Below are positions 42,541 to 50,708 of a DNA stretch of 64,000 nt, in pieces. The position numbers and the translations under genes were made by a program. The notes below the pieces were generated by a model. It was not told where the DNA came from and searched no databases. It was given only the letters and a program-made list of their open reading frames with translations. The DNA comes from Kitasatospora sp. CB01950 (lineage in GTDB: Bacteria > Actinomycetota > Actinomycetes > Streptomycetales > Streptomycetaceae). The stretch lies in the NCBI RefSeq assembly GCF_001905465.1, contig NZ_LISX01000002.1, forward strand, positions 66,713 through 130,712, in the 5' to 3' direction. Positions within the stretch are counted from its first letter, which is position 1; the number at the start of each line of letters is the position of its first letter.

Positions 42541-45500
42541 ATGAGTCCCGAACTGTCGCGCCGTACCCTGCTGGGCGGCGCCGCCGCCGCGGCCGTGCTG
42601 TCCGCACTGCCGCTGAGCGTCCGTCAGGCGCTGGCCGCCCCCGCCCGCCCGGGCAAGCTGGAGGACATCCAGCACGTGGTGATCTTCATGCAGGAGAACC
42701 GGGCGTTCGACCACTACTTCGGCACCCTGCCCGGTGTGCGCGGCTTCGGCGACCGCGCCGCGGTGCGCGGCGTCAACGGCCGTTCGATCTTCCACCAGCC
42801 CGACCCGTCCCGGGCCGAGGGCTACCTGCTGCCGTTCGCGATGAACGCCGCGCACACCAGCGCCTACCAGCAGGGCGCGCCCTCGTTCGGCTACGGCGAC
42901 TCGATGAGCGCCTGGAACGACGGCCGGGCGGACGGCTCGGTGACCCGGCGCTCGTCCGGCTGGCTCGGCCAGGGCTACTACGAGAGCGCCGACATGCCCT
43001 TCTACCACGCGCTGGCCTCGGTGTTCACCACCTGCGACGCGTACTACGCCTCGGTGCAGTGCAACACCAATACCAACCGCGAGCACCTGATGTCGGGCAC
43101 CAGCGGCGGCACCGTCCGCGACCTCCCGATGACCGACAACTCCGAGCCCGCCGCCGGGTTCGAGTGGACCACCTACGCGGAGCGGCTGGAGCGCGCCGGC
43201 GTCAGCTGGCAGACGTACCAGGCGCTGGACAACTTCGACGACAACGCCTTGGCCTGGTTCACCAACTTCATCAAGGCGAAGCCCGGTTCGGCGCTGTACG
43301 AGCGCGGCCTGCGGCAGGTCGGCGACCCGGCGAAGCAGGGCGACCCGTTCGCGATGGGCGACGCGCTGGTCGAGGCGTTCGCCGCCGACGTGCGGGACGA
43401 CAAGCTGCCGCAGGTGTCCTGGCTGATCGCGCCCGCCGCGCTGTCCGAGCACGCCAACTACGCCCCGCCGAACGGCGAGCACCTGACGGCCCGGCTGCTG
43501 ACGGCGCTGACCGCCAACCCGGACGTGTGGGCGAAGACCGTGTTCATCCTCAACTACGACGAGCACGGCGGTTTCTTCGACCACCAGCTGCCGCCCGTCC
43601 CGCCGCTGGCCGCCGGGCGCGGCGCGTCCACCGTGCCGGTGGACGGCGAGGTGGTGGTGCGGGTCTCCAAGGGCGGCTCGACGTACCACCGGGTGGTCGG
43701 GCAGGACGGCCGCTACCGGGTCAGGAACGCGGACGGCAGCCTGGGTTGGTCCGCCGCGCTGCCCGCCGGGGAGACCCTGGTGGCCGGGCCGTTCCCGATG
43801 GGCCTGGGCGTGCGGGTGCCGATGGTGGTGGTCTCGCCGTGGACCCGCGGCGGCGTGGTCGACTCCACGGTGTACGACCACACCTCGGTGATCCGGCTGC
43901 TGGAGAAGCGCTTCGGCGTCGCCGAGCCGAACATCTCGCCGTGGCGGCGGGCCGTCACCGGCGACCTCACCAACCTGTTCGACTTCTCCGGCCAGGACCC
44001 GGTGTGGCCCGCGCTGCCCGACACCTCCGGCAACCGGCAGAAGGTCACCGACACCGGCAAGCTGCCCGCGCCGACCGTCCCCAAGCCGCAGGCCTTCCCG
44101 CAGCAGCCGCGCGCCACCCGCACCGCCCGGCCCGTCCCGTACCACCTGCAGGTCAAGGCCCGGGTCCGCAAGGGCGTGCTCACCCTCGACCTGGCCAACC
44201 CCGGCAGGCAGGGCGCGGTGATCGCCGCCTACCCCGAGCCCGGCGCCGCGCCCCGGCACTACACCGTGGACGTCAAGGGCAAGCTCTCCGACACCTGGCA
44301 GATCGGCCCCGACGGCTACGACCTGCGCCTGCACGGCCCGAACGGCGCGCTGTGGCACCTGCGCGGCGACGCGGCCGGCTCCTACGAGACGAGCGTCTCC
44401 GAGGACGGCGGGGGCGGCTGGCAGCTGGCCGTCGAGGTCGCCAACCGCACCGACGTCAGCCGGGTGATGACCATCGGCGACCTCGCCTACGGCGGCGGGC
44501 AGCGCGAGGTGCGACTCGGCGCGGGCGAGTCCGCGGTCGTCAACCTGCCGGTGGGCAAGGAGGGTTGGTACGACGTCGTGGTCACCGCCCGGGACGACGC
44601 CCGCTACCGCTTCCGCCGGGCCGGGCGCCTGCCGAACCAGGCCGTGGGCTTCACCGACCCGGCGATCGGCCTCGCCGACCCGCTGGTCGTGGACGTCACG
44701 CTGGGCTCCGCGTCCGCCACCATCGACGAACCGCTGCTGCTGCCCGGCCGGCCCGCCCGGCTCAAGGCCCGGTTCACCGCCACCGCCGACCTCGCCGCCC
44801 TGGAGGCCGCGCCGGTGCTGCCCGCCGGCTGGCCCGCGGCCGCCGCGGTGACCGCCCTTCCCTCAACTCTCAGTGCCGGCCACACCGTTGAGGCCGAGTG
44901 GGAGATCCTGCCGCCCGCGACGCTCTCCACCTCCTCGGCCGGCCGCCTGCTGGTCACCGCCCGCGCCACCGCCGCCGGCCGCTACGCCGTCGCCGACGGC
45001 GAGCTCGCGGCACGCACCGCCCCGTCGATGACCGGCCACCTGCTCGGCGAGGACTTCGAGTCGCTGGCCCCGCAGCTCACCGCCGTCTCCGGCGTGCTCG
45101 GCTGGACCGCGAAGGCCCCCGCCGGCTGGACGGTCGTCAACGCGCCCGGCATGCCGCAGGGCACCGTCCGCCTCCAGGGCTGGACCTTCCACACCAAGCG
45201 CGAGTGGTCCACCCCCGCCGGCCAGGACCGCGGCAACTTCACCCGCGGCCTCGGCATCCTCGCCGTCGCCGACCCCGACGACTGGGACGACACCGGATCC
45301 CCCTCCGCGAAGGGCAAGTTCGACTCCACCCTGGTCTCCCCCGCCGTCCCCGTCCCCGCCGGCACCACCACCCTCCACCTCGCCTTCGACTCCCACTACC
45401 GCCAGGAGGCCCCCCAGAAGGCCACCGTCACCGCCGTCTTCGACACCGGCGCCGAAACCCGCCTGCTCACCTACAGCAGCGACGCCACCGGCAACGACAA

Positions 45501-45660
45501 CGCCGGCAAGGACGCCGAGAACGCCTTCATCACCCGCCAGTTCGCCGTCCCCGCGGGCGCGAAGTCGGTGACCCTCAGGTTCCGCATGTACGACGCCGGC
45601 AACAACTGGTACTGGGCCGTCGACCACATCCGCCTCGACACCCGCCCGATCACCGCCTGA
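42541..45660 (+). CDS. Secreted phosphocholine-specific phospholipase C with extra C-terminal modules
   Basis: A 1039-aa exported enzyme. A Tat signal (SRRTLLGGAAAAAVLSALP) precedes the phosphoesterase domain (about residues 35-480) with VVIFMQENRAFDHYFGTLPG (metal-site Glu-Asn), NREHLMSGTSGG, and NYDEHGGFFDH. Two DUF756-type beta domains follow (about 530-610 and 620-710), typical of the family, whose members are usually near 690 aa. An extra 320 residues include a sandwich resembling NEW3 (about 720-800) and a jelly-roll-like domain from about 830 with EDFESLAPQL. The extra modules probably bind carbohydrate or surfaces. GAGGAG precedes the ATG. A strong terminator follows. Confidence 0.9.
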   Translation: MSPELSRRTLLGGAAAAAVLSALPLSVRQALAAPARPGKLEDIQHVVIFMQENRAFDHYFGTLPGVRGFGDRAAVRGVNGRSIFHQPDPSRAEGYLLPFAMNAAHTSAYQQGAPSFGYGDSMSAWNDGRADGSVTRRSSGWLGQGYYESADMPFYHALASVFTTCDAYYASVQCNTNTNREHLMSGTSGGTVRDLPMTDNSEPAAGFEWTTYAERLERAGVSWQTYQALDNFDDNALAWFTNFIKAKPGSALYERGLRQVGDPAKQGDPFAMGDALVEAFAADVRDDKLPQVSWLIAPAALSEHANYAPPNGEHLTARLLTALTANPDVWAKTVFILNYDEHGGFFDHQLPPVPPLAAGRGASTVPVDGEVVVRVSKGGSTYHRVVGQDGRYRVRNADGSLGWSAALPAGETLVAGPFPMGLGVRVPMVVVSPWTRGGVVDSTVYDHTSVIRLLEKRFGVAEPNISPWRRAVTGDLTNLFDFSGQDPVWPALPDTSGNRQKVTDTGKLPAPTVPKPQAFPQQPRATRTARPVPYHLQVKARVRKGVLTLDLANPGRQGAVIAAYPEPGAAPRHYTVDVKGKLSDTWQIGPDGYDLRLHGPNGALWHLRGDAAGSYETSVSEDGGGGWQLAVEVANRTDVSRVMTIGDLAYGGGQREVRLGAGESAVVNLPVGKEGWYDVVVTARDDARYRFRRAGRLPNQAVGFTDPAIGLADPLVVDVTLGSASATIDEPLLLPGRPARLKARFTATADLAALEAAPVLPAGWPAAAAVTALPSTLSAGHTVEAEWEILPPATLSTSSAGRLLVTARATAAGRYAVADGELAARTAPSMTGHLLGEDFESLAPQLTAVSGVLGWTAKAPAGWTVVNAPGMPQGTVRLQGWTFHTKREWSTPAGQDRGNFTRGLGILAVADPDDWDDTGSPSAKGKFDSTLVSPAVPVPAGTTTLHLAFDSHYRQEAPQKATVTAVFDTGAETRLLTYSSDATGNDNAGKDAENAFITRQFAVPAGAKSVTLRFRMYDAGNNWYWAVDHIRLDTRPITA

Positions 45661-45667
45661 CCCACCG

Positions 45668-45703
45668 CCGGGCCCCGCCGTCTACGTCAACGGCGGGGCC
45701 CGG
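45668..45703. terminator. Terminator between the phospholipase and crystallin-like genes
   Basis: A 14-bp perfect stem (CCGGGCCCCGCCGT at 45668-45681 with its complement at 45690-45703) and an 8-nt loop lie 8 bp after the phospholipase stop and 10 bp from the convergent gene's stop. It serves both directions. Confidence 0.85.
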
Positions 45704-45712
45704 TACGGCAGT

Positions 45713-46066
45713 TCAGACGATCTGGATGGCGCGGACCTGCGGCGGGCGGTTGGGGAAGGTGATGTCCGTCCAGCGGTCGATGCGGACCGAGTCGCCGTTG
45801 ACGTCGTAGTAGATCAGGTCGTTGTTGCCGGTGGAGATGCGATCCACCCACCAGCCGCCGAAGTCGGTGGTGCCGCCGTTGGCGTAGCAGTCGACGCTGT
45901 CCCGGCCGTCCAGGTGCGACCAGATCTTCAGGAAGTTCTCGCCGCCGACGCACTGGATGTGGTCGATGGCGAACGCGTGGCCGCTCGGCACGGTGACGGT
46001 GAACGCGAGCGCCGCCGCGAACGCGGTGGCCAGCGAGCAGACGACCCTCTTGGTCCTCGAGAACAC
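45713..46066 (-). CDS. Secreted beta/gamma-crystallin protein (Streptomyces killer-toxin-like)
   Basis: A 117-aa secreted protein. The signal peptide spans residues 1-33 (ending SGHAFA), and a mature domain of about 84 residues follows. The domain opens IDHIQCVGGENFLKIWSH and has two cysteines (IQC, VDC) likely to form a disulphide. FANAGD-like CYANGGTTDFGGWW and the ISTGNNDLIYY calcium-type segment match the Crystall_2 family that includes SKLP. SKLP inhibits yeasts; here antifungal activity is only a possibility. GTG at 46066 follows AAGGGG; a GTG at 46084 is in frame. It converges on the phospholipase gene. Confidence 0.75.
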   Translation of the reverse strand: MFSRTKRVVCSLATAFAAALAFTVTVPSGHAFAIDHIQCVGGENFLKIWSHLDGRDSVDCYANGGTTDFGGWWVDRISTGNNDLIYYDVNGDSVRIDRWTDITFPNRPPQVRAIQIV

Positions 46067-46236
46067 GGGTTTTCCCCTTCGCACGAAGCCGGCCGACGAA
46101 CGGCCCGCTGCCGCCGCCCGGTCCGGGAGTCCTCAACGTAGCGAGGGCGGTACCCCGTTCGGCCGCAACACTCCGAACGCGAACCGCCCTCCTACGACTT
46201 CACCCATTCGTGTGAGGACCGCATCCCGGGCGGTGC

Positions 46237-46989
46237 TCAGGCGCGCGTGAAGAACGGTTGCTGGTCGAGGGGTTGGGCCAGGAAGGCCAGTTGGAGGCCG
46301 TGGTCGAGGCGCAGGCGGAGGGTGTCGTCGGCGGCCAGGGCCTGGCCGAGGCGGGTGGCGAGGGGGCGGGGGTCCGCGGTGGGGTCGGCGAGGACGAGGG
46401 CGAGGGTGGCGTCCGCGTCGGGGGCCGGGGCGAGGTGGGCGGCGGCGATCTCGGGTTCGGCGGCCAGCAGTTCGCGCAGGGCGCGGTGCACCTCGGGGTC
46501 GGTGTGCGGCGGCAGGTAGGGCCGGTTCTCGGCGACGGCGCGCAGCCGGGCGCCGTCGAGCTGGTAGCTGACCGGGCCTGCCGGGTCGACCAGGACGATG
46601 GAGGCGCGCTCCGAGAACGCCACCATCGCGGCCTGCGGGGCGGCGACCGGCGCGGGCCGGGCGTCCGCACGCCAGCGGGCCATGGTCTCCATCGAGGTGA
46701 ACGCCGGCAACGCGCGCCGCCCGTCGGCGGCCTCCAGGACGGGCACCGCCATGTCGCTGGTCTTCTCGCGCTTGTGCCCGTTCTCGTCGTACTCCACCTC
46801 CCCGAGCACGGCCACGATCGGCACCATCAGCCGACTCGGCGTCAACGCGGCCAGCAACTCGCCCTCGGCGGACGGGTCCTGCTGCCAGGCGGCGAGGGCC
46901 GCGGCGAGGACGGGGTCGGCGGTGCCGTCGTCCTCGGCGAACCCGGGGTTGGGGATGTTCTTGCGCTCCACCCGTCGAGCGTATGCCAC
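46237..46989 (-). CDS. SseB family protein
   Basis: A 250-aa soluble protein with the actinobacterial SseB pattern: NIPNPGFAEDDGTADPVLAA near the N-terminus, MVPIVAVLGEVEYDENG and REKTSDMAVPVL (about residues 70-98). LPAFTSMETMARW is the SseB N-domain signature, and the C-terminal half is the paired SseB_C-like domain. Function is unknown; enterobacterial SseB was linked to serine sensitivity. GTG at 46989 follows GAGGTAAAC; GTG at 46971 would drop six residues. Confidence 0.85.
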   Translation of the reverse strand: MAYARRVERKNIPNPGFAEDDGTADPVLAAALAAWQQDPSAEGELLAALTPSRLMVPIVAVLGEVEYDENGHKREKTSDMAVPVLEAADGRRALPAFTSMETMARWRADARPAPVAAPQAAMVAFSERASIVLVDPAGPVSYQLDGARLRAVAENRPYLPPHTDPEVHRALRELLAAEPEIAAAHLAPAPDADATLALVLADPTADPRPLATRLGQALAADDTLRLRLDHGLQLAFLAQPLDQQPFFTRA

Positions 46990-47157
46990 GTTTACCTCGG
47001 GCCGGTCGCCGGTGCGGGGCCACCGCCGGGACCGGGGCCGGGGTCGACTGTACGGGTGGGCCTGGCGGTCTCCCCGCTGCGGGTGCGGCGGGGGTGCGGC
47101 AGGCTGGGCGGACCGGTGCCGGTGGTACCTGTGGTGCCGGTGGAGAGGACGATCATC

Positions 47158-47469
47158 GTGGGAACGTACGACCCGATGTTCGCGGTGCGCGGCGCCGCGG
47201 ACGCGGTGACCGTGGCGGCGAAGGACGTGGCCGGCGGGCGCGCCGGATGGCACCGGCCGGCGGACGCCACCAACTCGCTGGAGCGGATGGACCACCTGGT
47301 CACCGCCCTGTCCGACCTGCTGCGGCACCAGGCCCTGGCGCTGCCGCAGCTCACCCGGGACCCGCAGGCGGCGCAGGCCGCCAAGCTGGTCGCCGAGGCC
47401 GCGACCGCCGCCGCCCAACTGGCCGAGCAGATCCGGAAGGCCACCGCCACCACCCGCGCGGTGCGCTGA
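47158..47469 (+). CDS. Hypothetical helical protein
   Basis: A 103-aa alanine-rich protein, nearly all helix (LVTALSDLLRHQALALPQLT, KLVAEAATAAAQLAEQIRKA), with no cysteine, signal or membrane segment. No family is recognised. GGAGAGG precedes the GTG start by nine bases. It is divergent from the SseB gene and 43 bp upstream of the binding-protein-like gene. Confidence 0.6.
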   Translation: MGTYDPMFAVRGAADAVTVAAKDVAGGRAGWHRPADATNSLERMDHLVTALSDLLRHQALALPQLTRDPQAAQAAKLVAEAATAAAQLAEQIRKATATTRAVR

Positions 47470-47512
47470 CCGGCATCATGGTGGCTCGGACAACTCGTGG
47501 GGCGGGAGTGGC

Positions 47513-48553
47513 GTGGGCATGGACGCGATACGGATCGGCGTGCTGGTGCCGTTGAGCCGACCCGGATGGGTCGAGGCCGGTCGACAGCTGCTGGGCGGCA
47601 TGGAGTCGGCCGTCCGCGAGCTCAACGCGGCGGGCGGCGCGGCCGGGCGGCCGGTGGAGCTGCTGGTGCGGGACACGGCGGCGGATCCGGAGCGCGCGGC
47701 GGCGGCCGTCGGCGAGCTCGCCGGGCTCCAAGTGGACGCCCTGGCAGGCGAGTTCCACAGCGTGGCGGCCCGGGCGGCGGCGGCCCGGGCGGAGCAGGCG
47801 GGGGTGCCGTTCCTCTGTTCCTCGGCGGTGCTGGACGCGCTGACCGAGCAGCCGACGGACCTGGTGGCGCGCCTCGCCCCCGCCCAGTCGCACGGGTGGC
47901 GGGTGTACGCGGACTTCCTGCTCGGTGCCGGGCACCGCCGCGTCGCCGTGGTCACCCAGGGCGGCGCGTACTGGGAGTCCGGCACCCGCATCCTGCGGGA
48001 GCGCCTCGCGGCGCACGGCGGCGACGTGGTCGAGCTCGACCCGGTCGGCGTGCCCGACGCGCTGGCCGCGTCCGGCGCGAGCGCCGTCCTGCTGCTGACG
48101 GGCTTCCCGGACCCGGCGGTCCCGATCGTCCGGGCCGTCCGCCGGGACCCGCGGCTCGCCGATGTGCTGATCGGCGCCCCGGCCGGGCAGCCCGAGTTCA
48201 CCGAATGGGCGTCCCTGCTGGGCCCGGACGGCGCCGGGGTGCCGTTCCTGCGCTACCTGCCGGAGCGGCTCGACCCGGTGGGCGCGCGGGTCGCCGCCGT
48301 ACTGCGTGAGGATTTCGGCAGGGAGCCGTCGTTCGTCGCGTTCGAGGGCTGGGACACCGTCAACGTGCTTGCGGCGATGCTCGGTTCGGGCGAGGCGGAG
48401 TGGTCACGGGTGCAGCTGGCCGGCACCCGGGGACCGATCCGGTTCGAGCGGGTGCCGGGCATCGGCGTGTGGCAGTGGGCATGGGCCCCGGTCCAGGTCG
48501 CCGACCGCGACCCGGCCGACCCGGGGCGGTGGCGGGTGCTGCACACCGGCTGA
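47513..48553 (+). CDS. Cytosolic type-1 periplasmic-binding-protein-like protein (branched-chain amino acid class)
   Basis: A 346-aa protein with the Leu/Ile/Val-binding fold: IRIGVLVPLSRPGWVEAGRQ (residues 6-25), AGRPVELLVRDTAADPERA, and the inter-lobe AGEFHSVAARAAAARAEQAG. FVAFEGWDTVNVLAAML lies in the C-terminal lobe. Such proteins normally precede LivHMGF transporters. Here there is no signal peptide, lipobox or transporter, so it is either a cytosolic ligand sensor or an exported protein whose signal is missing. GTG at 47513 and ATG at 47519 are both possible starts. Confidence 0.75.
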   Translation: MGMDAIRIGVLVPLSRPGWVEAGRQLLGGMESAVRELNAAGGAAGRPVELLVRDTAADPERAAAAVGELAGLQVDALAGEFHSVAARAAAARAEQAGVPFLCSSAVLDALTEQPTDLVARLAPAQSHGWRVYADFLLGAGHRRVAVVTQGGAYWESGTRILRERLAAHGGDVVELDPVGVPDALAASGASAVLLLTGFPDPAVPIVRAVRRDPRLADVLIGAPAGQPEFTEWASLLGPDGAGVPFLRYLPERLDPVGARVAAVLREDFGREPSFVAFEGWDTVNVLAAMLGSGEAEWSRVQLAGTRGPIRFERVPGIGVWQWAWAPVQVADRDPADPGRWRVLHTG

Positions 48554-48959
48554 GCCCGGACGTCGTGGGCCGCGAGGCACGGGCGGTCGGCGCCCGGCGG
48601 TGGACCCGGCATGCCGGAGAGGACCGCAGCGGCCGGGGCCGCCCGGGTTCAGCTCGTGCTCCGCGTCCAGTGCGAGCGGGGCCTGCGGCCGCGGCTGGGG
48701 TTGCGCCCGGGAAGCCGGACCGGGGGTGCGCCACGCGCGCAGCAGCCGGCTGCGCACGTACTCCACTTCTCGGTCCGCTCCGACCCGTCGAGTGCCGCAC
48801 CCGGCAGCTCGGCACGCGCGTCGGCTGCCGGCGTTGCACACCGGTCGGGGCGTCGCCCCGCGCCGATGGAAGTCGGCCCTCGGGCGGCCCGCGCCCGCGT
48901 CGCGGATTGGCGCGGCGAAGGATCTACCGCCCGGTAGGGCGATGTGGCAGTCTGCGGCC
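48554..48959. other. 406-bp intergenic region
   Basis: No gene or recognisable RNA is supported; open frames here are shadows. Sequence composition is high GC throughout. GGTAGGG at about 48933-48939 is the nearest ribosome-like site to the next gene. Confidence 0.35.
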
Positions 48960-50180
48960 ATGGCTCTCGCTGAAACCACCGTGACCAGTGGCACCGTCTC
49001 CGACCGTGCCCGCTACGACCGGGCGACGGCCCACCTGGACGCGCCGCTGGCGATCGTCGATCTGGCGGCGTTCGACGCGAACGCGGCGGACCTGGTGCGG
49101 CGGGCGGGCGGGAAGCCGATCCGGGTGGCGTCGAAGTCGGTGCGGTGCCGGGCGCTGCTGGAACGGGTGTTGGCGCGGGACGGCTTCGCGGGGGTCATGA
49201 GTTTCACCCTCGCGGAGTCGCTGTGGCTGGTGCGCAGCGGCTTCACGGACGTGCTGCTGGCGTACCCGTCGGCGGACCGGGCCGGGTTCGGGCAGCTGAC
49301 GGCGGACGAGGAGTCGGCCCGGCAGATCACCGTGCTGGTGGACGACGTGGCGCAGCTGGAGTTGATCGACGCGGCCCGGGAGGGTTCGGCGACGGTGCGG
49401 GTGTGTCTGGAGCTGGACACCTCGTTGCAGCTGCTGGGCGGCCGGGTCCGGGTGGGCGCGCGGCGGTCGCCGTTGCGGACGCCCGAGCAGGTGGGCCGGC
49501 TGGCCGAGGCGGTGAACGCGCGGCGCGGCTTCGAGGTGGTCGGGCTGATGGCGTACGAGGGCCATGTGGCGGGCGTCGGGGACGCGGTGCCGGGTCGGCC
49601 GGTGCGGTCGGCGGCGATCCGGTTGATGCAGACGAAGGCGCGGGCGGAGTTGGCGCGGCGGCGGGCCGAGGTGGTGCGCCGGGTGCGGCAGGTCGCGGAT
49701 CTGGAGTTCGTGAACGGCGGCGGCACGGGCAGTGTGGAGTCGACGGTGGCGGAGCGCGCGGTGACGGAGGTGGCGGCCGGGTCGGGCCTGTTCGTGCCCC
49801 GGCTGTTCGACAACTACCGTGCGTTCCGGGGCCGTCCGGCGGCGCTGTTCGCGCAGCCGGTGGTGCGCCGTCCCGGGGTGGGTGTGGTGACGGTGCTCGG
49901 CGGCGGCTATCCGGCGTCCGGTCCGGCGGGGGCGGACCGCTCCCCCGTCCCGTACCTGCCGGCCGGGTTGCGGTACGACCCGCAGGAGGGCGCGGGCGAG
50001 GTGCAGACGCCGCTGCTGGGTTCGGCGGCGGACGACCTGCTGATCGGTGACCGGGTGTGGTTCCGGCACGCGAAGGCGGGCGAGCTGTGCGAGCGTTTCG
50101 CGCAGTTGCACCTGGTCGAGGGCGATGCGGTGGTCGCGACGGCGCCGACGTACCGCGGCGAGGGCCACACCTTCCTGTAG
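48960..50180 (+). CDS. Alanine-racemase-like PLP enzyme (amino acid deaminase/D-threonine aldolase type)
   Basis: A 406-aa fold-type-III PLP protein. The cofactor lysine lies in KPIRVASKSVRCRALLERVL (about residue 50). Barrel segments include GVMSFTLAESLWLVRSGFTD, VCLELDTSLQLLGGRVRVG and VVGLMAYEGHVAGVGD, and LEFVNGGGTGSVE holds the phosphate-binding glycines. The closest annotated relatives are amino acid deaminase/aldolase proteins, and the true substrate is not known. An ATG at 48942 preceded by GGTAGGG is an alternative start. Confidence 0.82.
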   Translation: MALAETTVTSGTVSDRARYDRATAHLDAPLAIVDLAAFDANAADLVRRAGGKPIRVASKSVRCRALLERVLARDGFAGVMSFTLAESLWLVRSGFTDVLLAYPSADRAGFGQLTADEESARQITVLVDDVAQLELIDAAREGSATVRVCLELDTSLQLLGGRVRVGARRSPLRTPEQVGRLAEAVNARRGFEVVGLMAYEGHVAGVGDAVPGRPVRSAAIRLMQTKARAELARRRAEVVRRVRQVADLEFVNGGGTGSVESTVAERAVTEVAAGSGLFVPRLFDNYRAFRGRPAALFAQPVVRRPGVGVVTVLGGGYPASGPAGADRSPVPYLPAGLRYDPQEGAGEVQTPLLGSAADDLLIGDRVWFRHAKAGELCERFAQLHLVEGDAVVATAPTYRGEGHTFL

Positions 50181-50297
50181 TCGGCCGGTCGGCGGTCGAA
50201 GATCTTTCGGGAGCCGTGTCGAGAACCCTGTCACGGCTCCGTCCCCGGGTTGAAGGCGACCACAATGGGGTCGCGTCACCACCGAGGAGTGAGAGCC

Positions 50298-50708
50298 ATG
50301 GCGAAGTACCTGATGCTGAAGCACTACCGGGGCAACCCGGAGGCCGTGAACTGCGTGCCGATGGACGAGTGGACGCCGGAGGAGGTCTCGGCGCACATCC
50401 AGTACATGAACGACTTCGCGGACCGGCTGCGGGAGACCGGCGAGTTCGTCGACGCGCAGGCGCTCGCCCCGCGGGGTGTGTGGGTGCGGTACGACGGCGA
50501 GGGCCGGCCGCCGGTCACCGACGGGCCGTTCGCCGAGACCAAGGACCTGATCGCCGGCTGGATGGCGATCGACGTGGACTCCTACGAGCGGGCGCTGGAG
50601 CTGGCCGCCGAGCTGTCCGCGGCGCCGGGCGCGAACGGCGAGCCGATCCACGAGTGGCTGGAGCTGCGCCCGTTCCTCACCGAGTACCCGGACACCGTCA
50701 CCGAGTGA
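50298..50708 (+). CDS. DGPF/YCII-domain protein (ECF42 partner)
   Basis: A 136-aa ferredoxin-like protein. It starts MAKYLMLKHYRG and carries the signature VTDGPFAETKDLIAGWMAID (about residues 76-95), the DGPF motif of YCII-related proteins. GAGGAG precedes the ATG. Its stop overlaps the GTG of the sigma-factor gene, so both are coupled. DGPF proteins are the conserved genomic partners of ECF42 sigma factors, and their biochemical role is unresolved. Confidence 0.92.
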   Translation: MAKYLMLKHYRGNPEAVNCVPMDEWTPEEVSAHIQYMNDFADRLRETGEFVDAQALAPRGVWVRYDGEGRPPVTDGPFAETKDLIAGWMAIDVDSYERALELAAELSAAPGANGEPIHEWLELRPFLTEYPDTVTE

